Shown here piece by piece: positions 50,758-60,052 of a stretch of 64,000 nt of DNA (position 1 is its first letter; each line of letters begins with the position of its first letter). This stretch comes from CBDDCQ01 sp965226285 (GTDB lineage Bacteria > Bacteroidota > Bacteroidia > Flavobacteriales > Ichthyobacteriaceae). The stretch lies in contig CBDDCQ010000006.1 of assembly GCA_965226285.1 (NCBI GenBank), positions 868,001-932,000 on the forward strand, written 5' to 3'. The notes under the pieces were generated by a model. That model saw only the letters and a list, made by a program, of their open reading frames with translations, was not told where the DNA came from and made no database searches. A program made the translations under genes and the position numbers.

Positions 50758-52278
50758 ATGGATTCACTTACACAAATAGTACTTGGAGCCTCTGTAGCAG
50801 AAGCCGTAGCTGGAAGAAAAATGGGAAATAAAGCCCCTCTAATAGGTGCTCTTTGCGGTACTATACCTGATTTGGATGTCTTTTTACCCTACGATAATTT
50901 AATAACATATTATCAAGGACATAGAGGATTTTCACACTCTTTTTTATTCGCTTTTCTAATAGCTCCCATATTGGGATGGATATTCCATAAATTATTCCGA
51001 AAAAAAAACTATGGGCTTACACTGTGGTGTAAACTATGCTTCTGTTCTATTATTACGCATCCTATGCTAGATAGTTTTACCAGTTGGGGAACACAGTTAT
51101 TTTCTCCTTTTTCTAATTATAGAGTAGCTTTCAACAGTATTTCTATTGTAGATCCATTATATACGGGTCCATTTTTGATATTAACTTTAATTATACTTTT
51201 TATGAAACGTACTAATATAAAACGTAGACGATTGAATTATATAGGACTTAGCATAAGTAGCACTTATCTATTATTTACTTTAACGACTAAAAATTATGTA
51301 AATGATGTATTTAAAGATAGTTTGCAAAAGCAAAATATATCTTATTCTGAATATTCTACTTTTCCTACCATTTTTAACTCCTTTTTATGGAAATTTATAG
51401 GTAAAACATCCAATGGGTTTCAGATAGGTTATTATTCCATTTTTGATGAAGATAAGAATATTAACTTTTTATTTTTAGACAATGGAAATAAATACATTAC
51501 AAATGATTTAAAAAACTCAAAAAAGTTTCAATCGCTTAGCAAAATTATAAAAAATTACGCGATACGAAAAGAATCAGATCATTTCAAATTTTATAACTTA
51601 AATTGGTCTCTTGCTGATAATATAGACAGTAAAACAAATCCCCCTATTGCTTATATCAGTATAAAAAAACAAGATGATCACTATACTTTTACCCAGAAAA
51701 GAATAACAAATAAACAAATAAATAAAGCATCTATGTTTGAAAGTTTAATTTCGAGAATATTTGGTTTTAAATCTTCTCTTTCTCAAAAATATCAAGAACA
51801 AGTGAAGGCATCGGGAAAAACAATCTACGATTTTAAAGTTAAAACCATTGACGGAGAACATTTTGATTTTGCTACCCTAAAGGGTAAAAAAATAATGATA
51901 GTAAATACGGCATCTAAATGCGGATTGACCTCTCAATACAGAGGATTGGAAGAATTGTATAAAAAATATAAACACAAAGACTTTATCATTATTGGATTTC
52001 CTGCCAATAACTTTATGGAACAAGAACCCGGAACTAATAGAGAAATAAAAGCCTTTTGTACTGAAAATTTTAATATTACTTTTCCAATGACAGAAAAAAT
52101 ATCTGTAAAAGGAAAAGATATGCACCCCATTTACAAATGGCTTACGCAAAATGGTACACACAAGGTAAAATGGAACTTCCAAAAGTTTCTTATAGGCAGA
52201 AACGGATATGTAGATAAAATCATTGCCCCATCCATAAAACCTATATCAAAAGAAATTATAGAATGGATAGAACTATAA
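50758..52278 (+). CDS. Fusion of YdjM-like metal-dependent hydrolase and glutathione peroxidase
   Basis: The 506-residue protein has two parts. Residues 1 to about 335 match membrane-bound metal-dependent hydrolases of the YdjM/LexA-binding type (MDSLTQIVLGASVAEAVAGRKMGNKAPLIGALCGTIPDLD, HRGFSHSF, membrane helices, HPMLDSFTSWGTQLF). Residues about 345-506 are a complete thiol/glutathione peroxidase with peroxidatic C388 (TASKCGLTSQY), Q422 (EQEPG) and W472/N473 (KWNFQKFL). In most genomes these are separate genes. The frame is continuous, so this is a real fusion as written. The peroxidase would be tethered at the membrane. It overlaps bshB1 by 16 bases; bacillithiol could be the reductant (inference). 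Confidence 0.85.
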   Translation: MDSLTQIVLGASVAEAVAGRKMGNKAPLIGALCGTIPDLDVFLPYDNLITYYQGHRGFSHSFLFAFLIAPILGWIFHKLFRKKNYGLTLWCKLCFCSIITHPMLDSFTSWGTQLFSPFSNYRVAFNSISIVDPLYTGPFLILTLIILFMKRTNIKRRRLNYIGLSISSTYLLFTLTTKNYVNDVFKDSLQKQNISYSEYSTFPTIFNSFLWKFIGKTSNGFQIGYYSIFDEDKNINFLFLDNGNKYITNDLKNSKKFQSLSKIIKNYAIRKESDHFKFYNLNWSLADNIDSKTNPPIAYISIKKQDDHYTFTQKRITNKQINKASMFESLISRIFGFKSSLSQKYQEQVKASGKTIYDFKVKTIDGEHFDFATLKGKKIMIVNTASKCGLTSQYRGLEELYKKYKHKDFIIIGFPANNFMEQEPGTNREIKAFCTENFNITFPMTEKISVKGKDMHPIYKWLTQNGTHKVKWNFQKFLIGRNGYVDKIIAPSIKPISKEIIEWIEL

Positions 52279-52991
52279 AATTAGACATATTAGCCATAGG
52301 AGCGCACCCTGACGATGTAGAATTAGGCGCAGGTGGAACTATTTTCAAATCTATAAAACAGGGAAAAAAAGTAGGTATAATCGACCTGACCAAAGGTGAA
52401 TTAAGTACTAGAGGCACCCCTAAAATAAGAAATAATGAAGCAGAAAAAGCCAAAGAAATCCTAAATATATCTGTAAGGGAAAATCTACAATTTAATGATG
52501 GCTTTCTCACCAATGATAAAGAACACCAAATAAAAGTTATAGAAGTTCTAAGAAAATATCAACCCAATATTGTATTAGCCAATGCCGTATCAGATAGACA
52601 CCCCGACCATTCCAAAGCTAGCAAATTGGTTTCAGATAGTTGTTTTTTATCAGGCTTACCCAAAATTGAAACTATACACAATAGTCAGAAGCAAACTGCT
52701 TGGAGACCTAAAAAGGTTTACCATTATATACAATGGAATTATATAAAAGCCGATTTTGTAGTAGATATATCAGACTGCATAGATACTAAAATGGAAAGTA
52801 TTTTAGCATACAGTTCACAATTCTACAATCCTAACTCTACAGAACCTGAAACTTTTATTGCTAAAAAGAATTTTTTAGATACAATAAAATATCGATGCCA
52901 ATACTTAGGAAAAACTATAGGAGTAGAATATGCCGAAGGTTTTACCGTAGAAAGATTTATAGGTGTAAAATCATTAGACGATTTAATATGA
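52263..52991 (+). CDS. bshB1: N-acetylglucosaminyl-malate deacetylase BshB1
   Basis: The 242-residue enzyme is a LmbE/PIG-L deacetylase in bacillithiol synthesis. The zinc motif AIGAHPDDVELGAGGT is at the start and the second signature DRHPDHSKASKLVSD lies mid-protein, with the BshB1 phrase QWNYIKADFVVDIS. It overlaps the YdjM-GPx gene by 16 bases and its TGA overlaps the bshA ATG (ATGA at 52988-52991), so the three are tightly coupled. Confidence 0.93.
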   Translation: MDRTIKLDILAIGAHPDDVELGAGGTIFKSIKQGKKVGIIDLTKGELSTRGTPKIRNNEAEKAKEILNISVRENLQFNDGFLTNDKEHQIKVIEVLRKYQPNIVLANAVSDRHPDHSKASKLVSDSCFLSGLPKIETIHNSQKQTAWRPKKVYHYIQWNYIKADFVVDISDCIDTKMESILAYSSQFYNPNSTEPETFIAKKNFLDTIKYRCQYLGKTIGVEYAEGFTVERFIGVKSLDDLI

Positions 52992-54115
52992 AAATAGGTA
53001 TTGTATGTTATCCTACTTTTGGTGGAAGTGGAATTGTAGCCACCGAAATAGGAAAGTATCTGGCTAAATTGGGAAATGAAATACACTTTATCTCATATAA
53101 ACGCCCCGCAAGATTAGATTTTTTCTCTCCAAACATACAATATCATCAAGTAAATATCGATGAATATCCCTTATTCAAATATCAACCTTATGAAACGGCT
53201 TTGTGTAGCAAAATTATAGATGTAACTATACAACATAAATTAAATTTAATCCATGCCCACTATGCTATTCCTCACGCTTACGCTACTTATATGGCTATTC
53301 AAATACTAAAACAAAAAGATATTTACATTCCTTTCGTAACCACGCTACACGGTACAGACATTACTTTAGTAGGAAAAAACCCGTCCTATAAAAACGTGGT
53401 TACCTTTAGCATTGAACAATCCAATATTGTTACTTGCGTATCAGAAAGCCTCAAGAAAGATACTTATCAATACTTTGATATTAAAAAAAAAATTAAAGTA
53501 GTGCCAAACTTTATAGACCTTGAAAAATATAAGTACCTAAATTCTAATCATCAATGCCGTAGAAAAGTATTTGCACAAGATAATGAAAAACTAATTATAC
53601 ATATCTCTAACTTTAGAGAAGTAAAACGAACCCAAGATGTACTCAAAGTTTTTCACTTGATACAAAAAAAAATCAAAAGTAAACTACTACTTATAGGGGA
53701 AGGACCTCAAAAAGAGAAATTAGCAACACTGGCAAAAGAACTCGGTATTTACCACCTTATCTACTTTATAGGAAATACCTCACAAATAGAGTCACCATTA
53801 TACCATTCCGATTTATTTTTAATGTGTTCAAAAAAAGAGAGCTTTGGATTAGCAGCTTTAGAGGCTATGGCTGCAAAAACACCCGTAATATCTACAAATA
53901 TAGGAGGAATACCAGAAATAAATAAACATGGAATAACAGGCTATTTAAGCCCTATAGGGGCAGTTAAAGATATGGCAAATAATGCTATAAACTTACTCAA
54001 AGATGAAAATATTTTGAAAACCTTTAAACAAAATGCTTTTGAGCATTCTAAAAAATTCGATATCAAAAACGTACTTCCACTATATGAAAATATTTATCAG
54101 AGTATTCTAAATTAG
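52988..54115 (+). CDS. bshA: N-acetylglucosaminyl L-malate synthase BshA
   Basis: Starting at 52988 gives 375 residues (MKIGIVCYPTFGGSGIVATE), the standard BshA beginning. Reading from 52895 would add 31 arginine-rich residues from the bshB1 region. It is a GT4 glycosyltransferase transferring GlcNAc from UDP-GlcNAc to L-malate, the first step of bacillithiol. The family motifs HAHYAIPHAYA, TLHGTDITLVG, HISNFREVKR and SKKESFGLAALEAMAAKTPVISTNIGGIPE (donor-binding E..FG...EA) are present. BshC, the third enzyme, is not in this window. Confidence 0.95.
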   Translation: MKIGIVCYPTFGGSGIVATEIGKYLAKLGNEIHFISYKRPARLDFFSPNIQYHQVNIDEYPLFKYQPYETALCSKIIDVTIQHKLNLIHAHYAIPHAYATYMAIQILKQKDIYIPFVTTLHGTDITLVGKNPSYKNVVTFSIEQSNIVTCVSESLKKDTYQYFDIKKKIKVVPNFIDLEKYKYLNSNHQCRRKVFAQDNEKLIIHISNFREVKRTQDVLKVFHLIQKKIKSKLLLIGEGPQKEKLATLAKELGIYHLIYFIGNTSQIESPLYHSDLFLMCSKKESFGLAALEAMAAKTPVISTNIGGIPEINKHGITGYLSPIGAVKDMANNAINLLKDENILKTFKQNAFEHSKKFDIKNVLPLYENIYQSILN

Positions 54116-54433
54116 ACACTGTTCTTAAAAAAACAATTTTTTATAATATTTCTTATAAACTCTTTGTGCAACGATCTTACTTTACCAAACATAAAGAGTG
54201 TCGCAATATAACACATTAAAATCAGCACGTTAAAATCGTAAAATGTTTGTATTTTTGGCATAAAATCATAATATACTAAAAATAAACAATTTATGTTCTA
54301 TGTAAAATACTACAAAAACCTCCATAACCTTTGATTTCCGACCATGCAACGGTCTTATATATTATTTTTTAAAACTATCTAAAAAATAAATTATAGCATT
54401 CCCAATTAAATCAAAATTTGTACTTTTGAACCT
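54116..54433. other. Gene-free gap with repeated TGCAACGRTCTT motif
   Basis: There is no gene. TGCAACGATCTT (about 54168) and TGCAACGGTCTT (about 54344) repeat within the gap, and the same motif occurs at 35828 and, less exactly, at 48650. The block AAACTCTTTGTGCAACGATC resembles TAAACTCTTTTGCAACAGTC at 48640. The right end holds the cvpA promoter element. Confidence 0.45.
54421..54428 (+). promoter_or_regulatory. -7 element immediately before cvpA
   Basis: TACTTTTG fits TAnnTTTG and ends 5 bases before the GTG start of cvpA, so transcription should begin at or next to the start codon, suggesting a leaderless message. No TTG is seen at the -33 position. Confidence 0.45.
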
Positions 54434-54949
54434 GTGAATATTAGTTATATAGACATCGTTATTTCTATTTGTTTAATCTACGGTCTTTTTAGAGGACTAT
54501 ACAAAGGCTTTATTATAGAATTGGCTTCTCTTGCCGCACTGATTATGGGGATTTATGTAGCTGTAAACTTCTCGAGTTTTGTAGGAAGTATATTACACAA
54601 ATATATTTCAGTAGATGAAAAATATTTTTCTATTATTTCCTTTTGCATTATATTTATAGGTGTTGTAATAGGAATCTTTTTGATAGGAAAAATATTAAAT
54701 AAAGTTGTTAATATTCTATCTCTTGGAATTATAAATAAAATATTAGGTGGAGGCTTTGGATTACTAAAAACTGCATTTATCATAGGAGTAATTATATTTA
54801 TATTCAATAGTTTTAATAACCGAATGCAAATGGTAGAACAAAAAACTTTGAACAAATCTATACTCTATACTCCATTGTTAAATTTATCATCTATACTATT
54901 AGGTAAAAGTAGATTATCTTCAAAAATCAAAACAGTAATAAAATCATGA
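54434..54949 (+). CDS. CvpA-family membrane protein
   Basis: The 171-residue protein starts at a GTG (54434) and begins NISYIDIVISICLIYGLFRGLYKGFIIELASLAALIMGIYVAVNFS, the CvpA (colicin V production) family signature, with four membrane helices up to about residue 120. The C-terminal part is lysine-rich. CvpA proteins are conserved inner-membrane proteins linked to envelope stress, with no fixed activity. Its stop overlaps the GH29 gene start (ATGA). A later start is possible, but the matching N-terminus supports 54434. Confidence 0.85.
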   Translation: MNISYIDIVISICLIYGLFRGLYKGFIIELASLAALIMGIYVAVNFSSFVGSILHKYISVDEKYFSIISFCIIFIGVVIGIFLIGKILNKVVNILSLGIINKILGGGFGLLKTAFIIGVIIFIFNSFNNRMQMVEQKTLNKSILYTPLLNLSSILLGKSRLSSKIKTVIKS

Positions 54950-56742
54950 AAAAAAAAATATTAAATATATTTTTCTTTCTACTTGTAACATATTCTTATG
55001 CTCAAGAAAAAGAGGATTTACAATTGATAAATAAATTAAAAAAACGCTCTTATCCAAAGTGGTTCAAAGATGCCAAACTGGGAATTTTTATCCACTGGGG
55101 ATTGTATTCTGTACCTTCTTACGGCGGAAAGGAATCTTACGGAGAATGGTTTTTAAGAGGGTTACAATCCAATGATACACTGCGAACAAATTTTATGAAA
55201 AAAGTCTTTGGAAGGAGTTCTTACAAAGATCTGACGCAGTTTTTTAAGGCAGAACTTTTCAATCCTAATCAATGGGTAGATTTATTTAAAAAATCTGGAG
55301 CAAAATATGTAGTTTTAGTAAGTAAGCACCATGATGGTTATGCCCTTTGGAACAGTAAATATAATAGAAATTGGAACAGTGTAGATAACGGACCTAAAAG
55401 AGATATAGTAGGAGATTTAACTCAAGCAGTGAGAAAAGCGGGATTAAAAATGGGATTGTACTACTCGCTTGCCGAGTGGAACCACCCTTTACACCGTTGG
55501 TACACAGACCCTCACAATCAAATAGGTAACTATGTAGATACCTATATGATACCACAGTTTAAAGAATTAATAAGCACCTATAAACCCTCCTTAGTTTTTG
55601 CTGATGGAGAATGGTATAATACTGCTAAACAATGGCACTCGGCAGAATTGATTGATTGGTATTATAATTTAGTAGGTTCTGATGCCATAGTAAACAACCG
55701 CTGGGGACACGGTTTAAACCATGGTTTTTTGACACCGGAATACAGTGCTGGTATTCGAATAACTGATAGACCTTGGGCAGAGGTAAGAGGTATAGGAAGA
55801 TCTTTTGGGCTCAATAGGAATGAAAATCTAGAGGCCTATGATACCTCTGCTGAACTGATACACCGTTTTGTACAGACAGTAGCCAACGGTGGAGGTATGA
55901 TTTTAAATGTAGGGCCCAAAGCTGATGGACAAATTCCTCTAATCCAACAAGAACGCCTATTACAACTGGGTAAATGGTTAAAAATTAATTCTAAAGCTAT
56001 TTATGGAGCTCAGCCATATACTATTAAAGAATTGGAAAAGCCAGTAGTACAAAAACGGATAGACACGCATATTGATTTTAATTGGGTACGAAATGCTCCT
56101 ATGAAAAATATAAAAGAAGATAATTTTTCTGCTCATTGGAAAGGCTATATCACTGCACCTAAAACTGATACTTATACCTTTGAAATTAATGCAGATGACC
56201 AAGCGGCACTATGGATTAATGGTAAGGCTATTTTGAACCAAAACTATAAATCAAAGAGTAGTGAATCACAAGTAATGCAATCTAACACCGGTTTATCTGC
56301 TAAAGGAAAAATAAACCTAAAAAAAGGAAAAATGTACAGCTTTGAACTCAAATATAAAGAACAAAAACAAAATGCTCACATACATTTATACTGGAAAACT
56401 AAAAAAAGTTCTAAAAGCATTATACCAAAAGAAGTTTTTTATCAGGACATAAAAGGAAATACAAATGGACTAAATGCTACGTATAGTTCTTTAAAAACAT
56501 ATTTATGCTTCACAAAGAATCACAAAAATATATATGCCATTAGTTTTAACTGGCCCGAGAAAGAACTCATATTAGAATTACCTAATTTAAAAAAGACACC
56601 TAAGGTTAGATTACTAGGGTTAGATAGAGATTTACCCGTACGCTTAACCCAAAGTAAATTATATGTCGACACCTCAGGAATTCTATTTAAAGAAATGCCT
56701 TCCTATGACACTTGGACTTTTGAAATTATAACTAAAGATTAA
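54946..56742 (+). CDS. Alpha-L-fucosidase (GH29) with PA14-like domain
   Basis: The 598-residue secreted protein (signal MKKKILNIFFFLLVTYSYA) is a GH29 fucosidase. Evidence is FIHWGLYSVPSYGGKESYGEWF, KYVVLVSKHHDGYALWNS and the nucleophile in VFADGEWYN (D220). After the catalytic part, residues about 390-490 form a PA14-like beta domain (AHWKGYITAPKTDTYTFEI, DDQAALWINGKAI), probably for carbohydrate binding. It should release fucose from host or algal glycans in the periplasm or outside. It is coupled to cvpA by an ATGA overlap. Confidence 0.92.
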   Translation: MKKKILNIFFFLLVTYSYAQEKEDLQLINKLKKRSYPKWFKDAKLGIFIHWGLYSVPSYGGKESYGEWFLRGLQSNDTLRTNFMKKVFGRSSYKDLTQFFKAELFNPNQWVDLFKKSGAKYVVLVSKHHDGYALWNSKYNRNWNSVDNGPKRDIVGDLTQAVRKAGLKMGLYYSLAEWNHPLHRWYTDPHNQIGNYVDTYMIPQFKELISTYKPSLVFADGEWYNTAKQWHSAELIDWYYNLVGSDAIVNNRWGHGLNHGFLTPEYSAGIRITDRPWAEVRGIGRSFGLNRNENLEAYDTSAELIHRFVQTVANGGGMILNVGPKADGQIPLIQQERLLQLGKWLKINSKAIYGAQPYTIKELEKPVVQKRIDTHIDFNWVRNAPMKNIKEDNFSAHWKGYITAPKTDTYTFEINADDQAALWINGKAILNQNYKSKSSESQVMQSNTGLSAKGKINLKKGKMYSFELKYKEQKQNAHIHLYWKTKKSSKSIIPKEVFYQDIKGNTNGLNATYSSLKTYLCFTKNHKNIYAISFNWPEKELILELPNLKKTPKVRLLGLDRDLPVRLTQSKLYVDTSGILFKEMPSYDTWTFEIITKD

Positions 56743-56810
56743 ACTTCTACTAATAGGTTCGTTCATTAAAATAAGGCGTTATTCATTTTCCCTAAATAAT
56801 AATGTATATA

Positions 56811-58988
56811 TTAGTTTGCTACTTCACTTAAGAATTTTATTTTTACTAATCTTACTTCTTCTTCGGTATAATCTCCATCGAATTCTTTCATAGCAGCATC
56901 AATACTATCGTCCTGCGCATCTTCCATAAAATAATTATATATTTCATCTATCATATCAGGATCCATAACATCTTCTAAATAATAATCTATATTTACCTTA
57001 GTTCCACTATTTACTACATTTTCTATTTCTGTAATAAGTTGATTCATATCCAAACCTTTAGAACGAGCTATATCCTCTAATGCCATTTTTCTATCGGTAT
57101 TCTTTATGATATGTATCTTAATATCCGATTTATTTGCAATAGATTTTATGATAAAATCATCAGGTCTTTCAATATTATTATCTTTTACATATTTTTTAAT
57201 TAACACTAAAAATTCTATACCAAACTTTTTAGCTTTTCCCTCTCCTACTCCTTGTATATTTTTCAAATCATCCATAGTAATGGGATAACTCAAACACATA
57301 TCTTCCAAAGATGTTTCTTGAAACACAGCAAATGGAGGTATTTTATTATTTTTAGCAACTTTTATAGTGAGTTCTTTAAGCAATTTAAATAGTGTTCTAT
57401 CTGATCCACTACCTGCCTTTTGTATAGAAGAACTTTTTTCTAGTTCATCGTAATTATGATCTTTTGGCATCTTAAAAGAAATAGGTTTTTTTATAAACTC
57501 CCTACCTCTATGTGATAACTTAAGTACCCCATAAGATTCTATATTCTTAATCAAATATTTATTTACAATAGCTTGTCTGATAATGGCCATCCAAAATTTT
57601 TCATCTTTATATTCTCCTTTACCAAAATAAGGTTTACTAAATATATTCTGCCCTTTAAGTATTACACTATCTTTATTACCTGTAAGAATATTAGACACTT
57701 CTTTTGATTTATATTGTTGATGTGATTGCTCAACCGTTTTGAGTAAAAGAGTCATTTCATCCTTAACCTCTATTTTTTCTTTAGGATACCTGACATTATC
57801 ATCCATATCTGCTCCCTTTCCATTTACTTGATCAAAATCTTCTCCAAAATAGTGAAGTATAAATTTTCTTCTAGACATAGAAGTTTCTGCATAAGCCACT
57901 ACCTCTTGAAGTAATTGATATCCTACTTCCCTCTCTGCTAATGGTTTACCTAACATAAATTTTTCTAACTTTTCAATATCTTTATGATTATAAAAGGCAA
58001 TACAATTTCCTTCTCCTCCATCTCTTCCAGCTCTACCTGTTTCTTGATAATACCCCTCTAAACTCTTTGGCATATCATGATGTATTACAAAACGAACATT
58101 AGGCTTATCTATTCCCATTCCAAAGGCAATAGTAGCTACTATTACATCTACCTCTTGCATCAAAAACATATCTTGATGTTTAGCCCTAGTTTTAGCATCT
58201 AATCCCGCATGATAGGCTGCTGCCTTTATACCGTTAATTTGCAATAGTTCAGTTATTTCCTCTACCTTTTTTCTACTCAAACAATATACAATTCCATGTT
58301 TGCCATATCGCTCTTTTATATATTTAATAATCTGGGCATTCACATTTACTTTAGGTCTTACCTCATAATATAAATTTGGTCTATTGAAAGATGATTTGAA
58401 CACTTTAGCATTTATCATCCCTAAATTTTTCTGTATATCATCTTGTACTTTTGGAGTAGCTGTAGCCGTAAGTGCTATGATAGGATAATTACCTACTTTC
58501 TCTATAAGTGCTTTTAAATTTCTATACTCTGGTCTAAAATCATGTCCCCATTCAGAGATGCAATGTGCTTCATCTATAGCAAAAAAAGAAACATCTACTG
58601 ATTTGAGAAAATTATAATTCTCTTCTTTAGTAAGCGACTCAGGAGCTATATATAAAAGTTTTGTTACCCGATGAGTAACATCATACTTTACTTTTTCCAA
58701 ATCTGATTTACTCAAAGACGAATTCAAAACATGTGCCACTCCTTCATCTTCTAAATGCCCTCTAATGACATCTACCTGATTTTTCATAAGTGCTATAAGA
58801 GGAGAAACTATTACAGCCATCCCTTCCAATAATAGTGCAGGCAATTGATAACATAATGATTTACCCCCACCTGTAGGCATAATTACAAAAGTATCATTAC
58901 CATCAAGTAGATTTTCAATAATTACCTTTTGGTTTCCTTTAAAATTATTAAAACCAAACTTTTTCTTAAGTTCTCTAAGTATATCCAA
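56811..58988 (-). CDS. recQ: ATP-dependent DNA helicase RecQ
   Basis: The 725-residue 3'-5' helicase has Walker A MPTGGGKS (about 38-45), DEAH in FAIDEAHCISEWGHDFRPEY, motif VI YYQETGRAGRDG, the RecQ-C region with CIAFYNHKDIEKLEKFM, and an HRDC domain near residues 520-600 (FAVFQETSLEDMC). The zinc cysteines of the usual RQC motif are not obvious: around YAETSMSRRKFILHYFGEDFDQ the normal C..C..CD is missing. An acidic C-terminal tail follows. It is divergent from kdsD, with facing promoter elements between them. Confidence 0.94.
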   Translation of the reverse strand: MDILRELKKKFGFNNFKGNQKVIIENLLDGNDTFVIMPTGGGKSLCYQLPALLLEGMAVIVSPLIALMKNQVDVIRGHLEDEGVAHVLNSSLSKSDLEKVKYDVTHRVTKLLYIAPESLTKEENYNFLKSVDVSFFAIDEAHCISEWGHDFRPEYRNLKALIEKVGNYPIIALTATATPKVQDDIQKNLGMINAKVFKSSFNRPNLYYEVRPKVNVNAQIIKYIKERYGKHGIVYCLSRKKVEEITELLQINGIKAAAYHAGLDAKTRAKHQDMFLMQEVDVIVATIAFGMGIDKPNVRFVIHHDMPKSLEGYYQETGRAGRDGGEGNCIAFYNHKDIEKLEKFMLGKPLAEREVGYQLLQEVVAYAETSMSRRKFILHYFGEDFDQVNGKGADMDDNVRYPKEKIEVKDEMTLLLKTVEQSHQQYKSKEVSNILTGNKDSVILKGQNIFSKPYFGKGEYKDEKFWMAIIRQAIVNKYLIKNIESYGVLKLSHRGREFIKKPISFKMPKDHNYDELEKSSSIQKAGSGSDRTLFKLLKELTIKVAKNNKIPPFAVFQETSLEDMCLSYPITMDDLKNIQGVGEGKAKKFGIEFLVLIKKYVKDNNIERPDDFIIKSIANKSDIKIHIIKNTDRKMALEDIARSKGLDMNQLITEIENVVNSGTKVNIDYYLEDVMDPDMIDEIYNYFMEDAQDDSIDAAMKEFDGDYTEEEVRLVKIKFLSEVAN

Positions 58989-59032
58989 TTTTGTATCTAT
59001 TATTATTCTCTTATTCTTTGACTATTTTTTAA

Positions 59033-59063
59033 TACATTTGCAAAACAGTACACAGCAAATTTA
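59033..59063. promoter_or_regulatory. Facing promoter elements between recQ and kdsD
   Basis: TACATTTG on the plus strand (59033-59040) faces kdsD; TAAATTTG on the minus strand (59056-59063) faces recQ. Start sites would lie within a few bases of each other and the two leaders would overlap. Clear -33 TTGs at proper spacing are not seen. Confidence 0.45.
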
Positions 59064-59083
59064 CATTATATTTTTTATAAAAA

Positions 59084-60052
59084 ATGAATTATAAAAGTAA
59101 AATTATTGAATCAGCAAAAAAGAGTATATCTACTCAAGGAAAATCTATCATTAAACTAACAAATTATATAGATAGTGAATTTGCTGAAATTGTAGAAAAG
59201 ATATATAAAAATGGTAATGGAAGAGTAATTATCACTGGTATTGGCAAAAGTGCAAATATTGCAAACAAGATTGTAGCTACTCTAAACTCTACTGGAACCG
59301 CTTCAATATTTATGCACGCAGCAGATGCTATACACGGTGATTTAGGAATTGTACAAAAGCAAGATATTGTAATATGCATCTCTAAAAGTGGCAATACCCC
59401 TGAAATAAAAGTACTTGTACCTATTCTAAAAAATATGGGAAATGTACTTATAGGAATGGTAGGTAACCTAGATTCTTATTTGGCTAAGAGAGCAAATTAT
59501 ATACTAAATACTTCTATAGAAAAAGAAGTATGTTCAAATAATCTCGCACCTACGACTAGTACTACTGCTCAATTGGTAATGGGAGATGCTTTGGCTATAT
59601 GCTTACAAAATATGAGAGGGTTCTCAAGTGAAGATTTTGCCAAATATCATCCGGGAGGTATGCTTGGTAAAAAATTGTATTTAAGGATAGAAGATATCAT
59701 AGGAAACAACCAAAAACCAAAAGTAAATAAAGATGATAATTTACACGACATTATTTTAGAAATTACATCTAAAAGATTAGGGGTAACTGCCGTTATGGAT
59801 AACAATAACATTATTGGAGTGATTACTGATGGAGACTTGAGAAGAATGTTGCAAACCTGTAATAACATATCCAACATAAAAGCAACTGAAATTATGAATA
59901 ACAATCCTATCTGCGTAACTAAAAATATATTGGCTGCCGAAGCCCTTGAAATTATGGAAACTAAACGTATTACTCAATTATTAGTCTTAGATAAAGACAA
60001 ATATATAGGAGTAATTCATTTACATGATATTATCAAAGAAGGTATTACATGA
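59084..60052 (+). CDS. kdsD: Arabinose-5-phosphate isomerase (KdsD/KpsF/GutQ)
   Basis: The 322-residue enzyme converts ribulose-5-phosphate to arabinose-5-phosphate for Kdo in lipopolysaccharide. The SIS domain (about 35-170) has ITGIGKSANIANKIVATLNSTGT and CISKSGNTPEI. The linker contains FAKYHPGGMLGKKL, the family hallmark. Two CBS domains follow (about 200-320). It overlaps tatC by 4 bases (ATGA). Confidence 0.95.
   Translation: MNYKSKIIESAKKSISTQGKSIIKLTNYIDSEFAEIVEKIYKNGNGRVIITGIGKSANIANKIVATLNSTGTASIFMHAADAIHGDLGIVQKQDIVICISKSGNTPEIKVLVPILKNMGNVLIGMVGNLDSYLAKRANYILNTSIEKEVCSNNLAPTTSTTAQLVMGDALAICLQNMRGFSSEDFAKYHPGGMLGKKLYLRIEDIIGNNQKPKVNKDDNLHDIILEITSKRLGVTAVMDNNNIIGVITDGDLRRMLQTCNNISNIKATEIMNNNPICVTKNILAAEALEIMETKRITQLLVLDKDKYIGVIHLHDIIKEGIT

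Noticed and set aside
52895..52987. Extended start of bshA with 31 arginine-rich residues
   Set aside because: The conserved BshA N-terminus begins at the ATG at 52988; the extension lies within bshB1.
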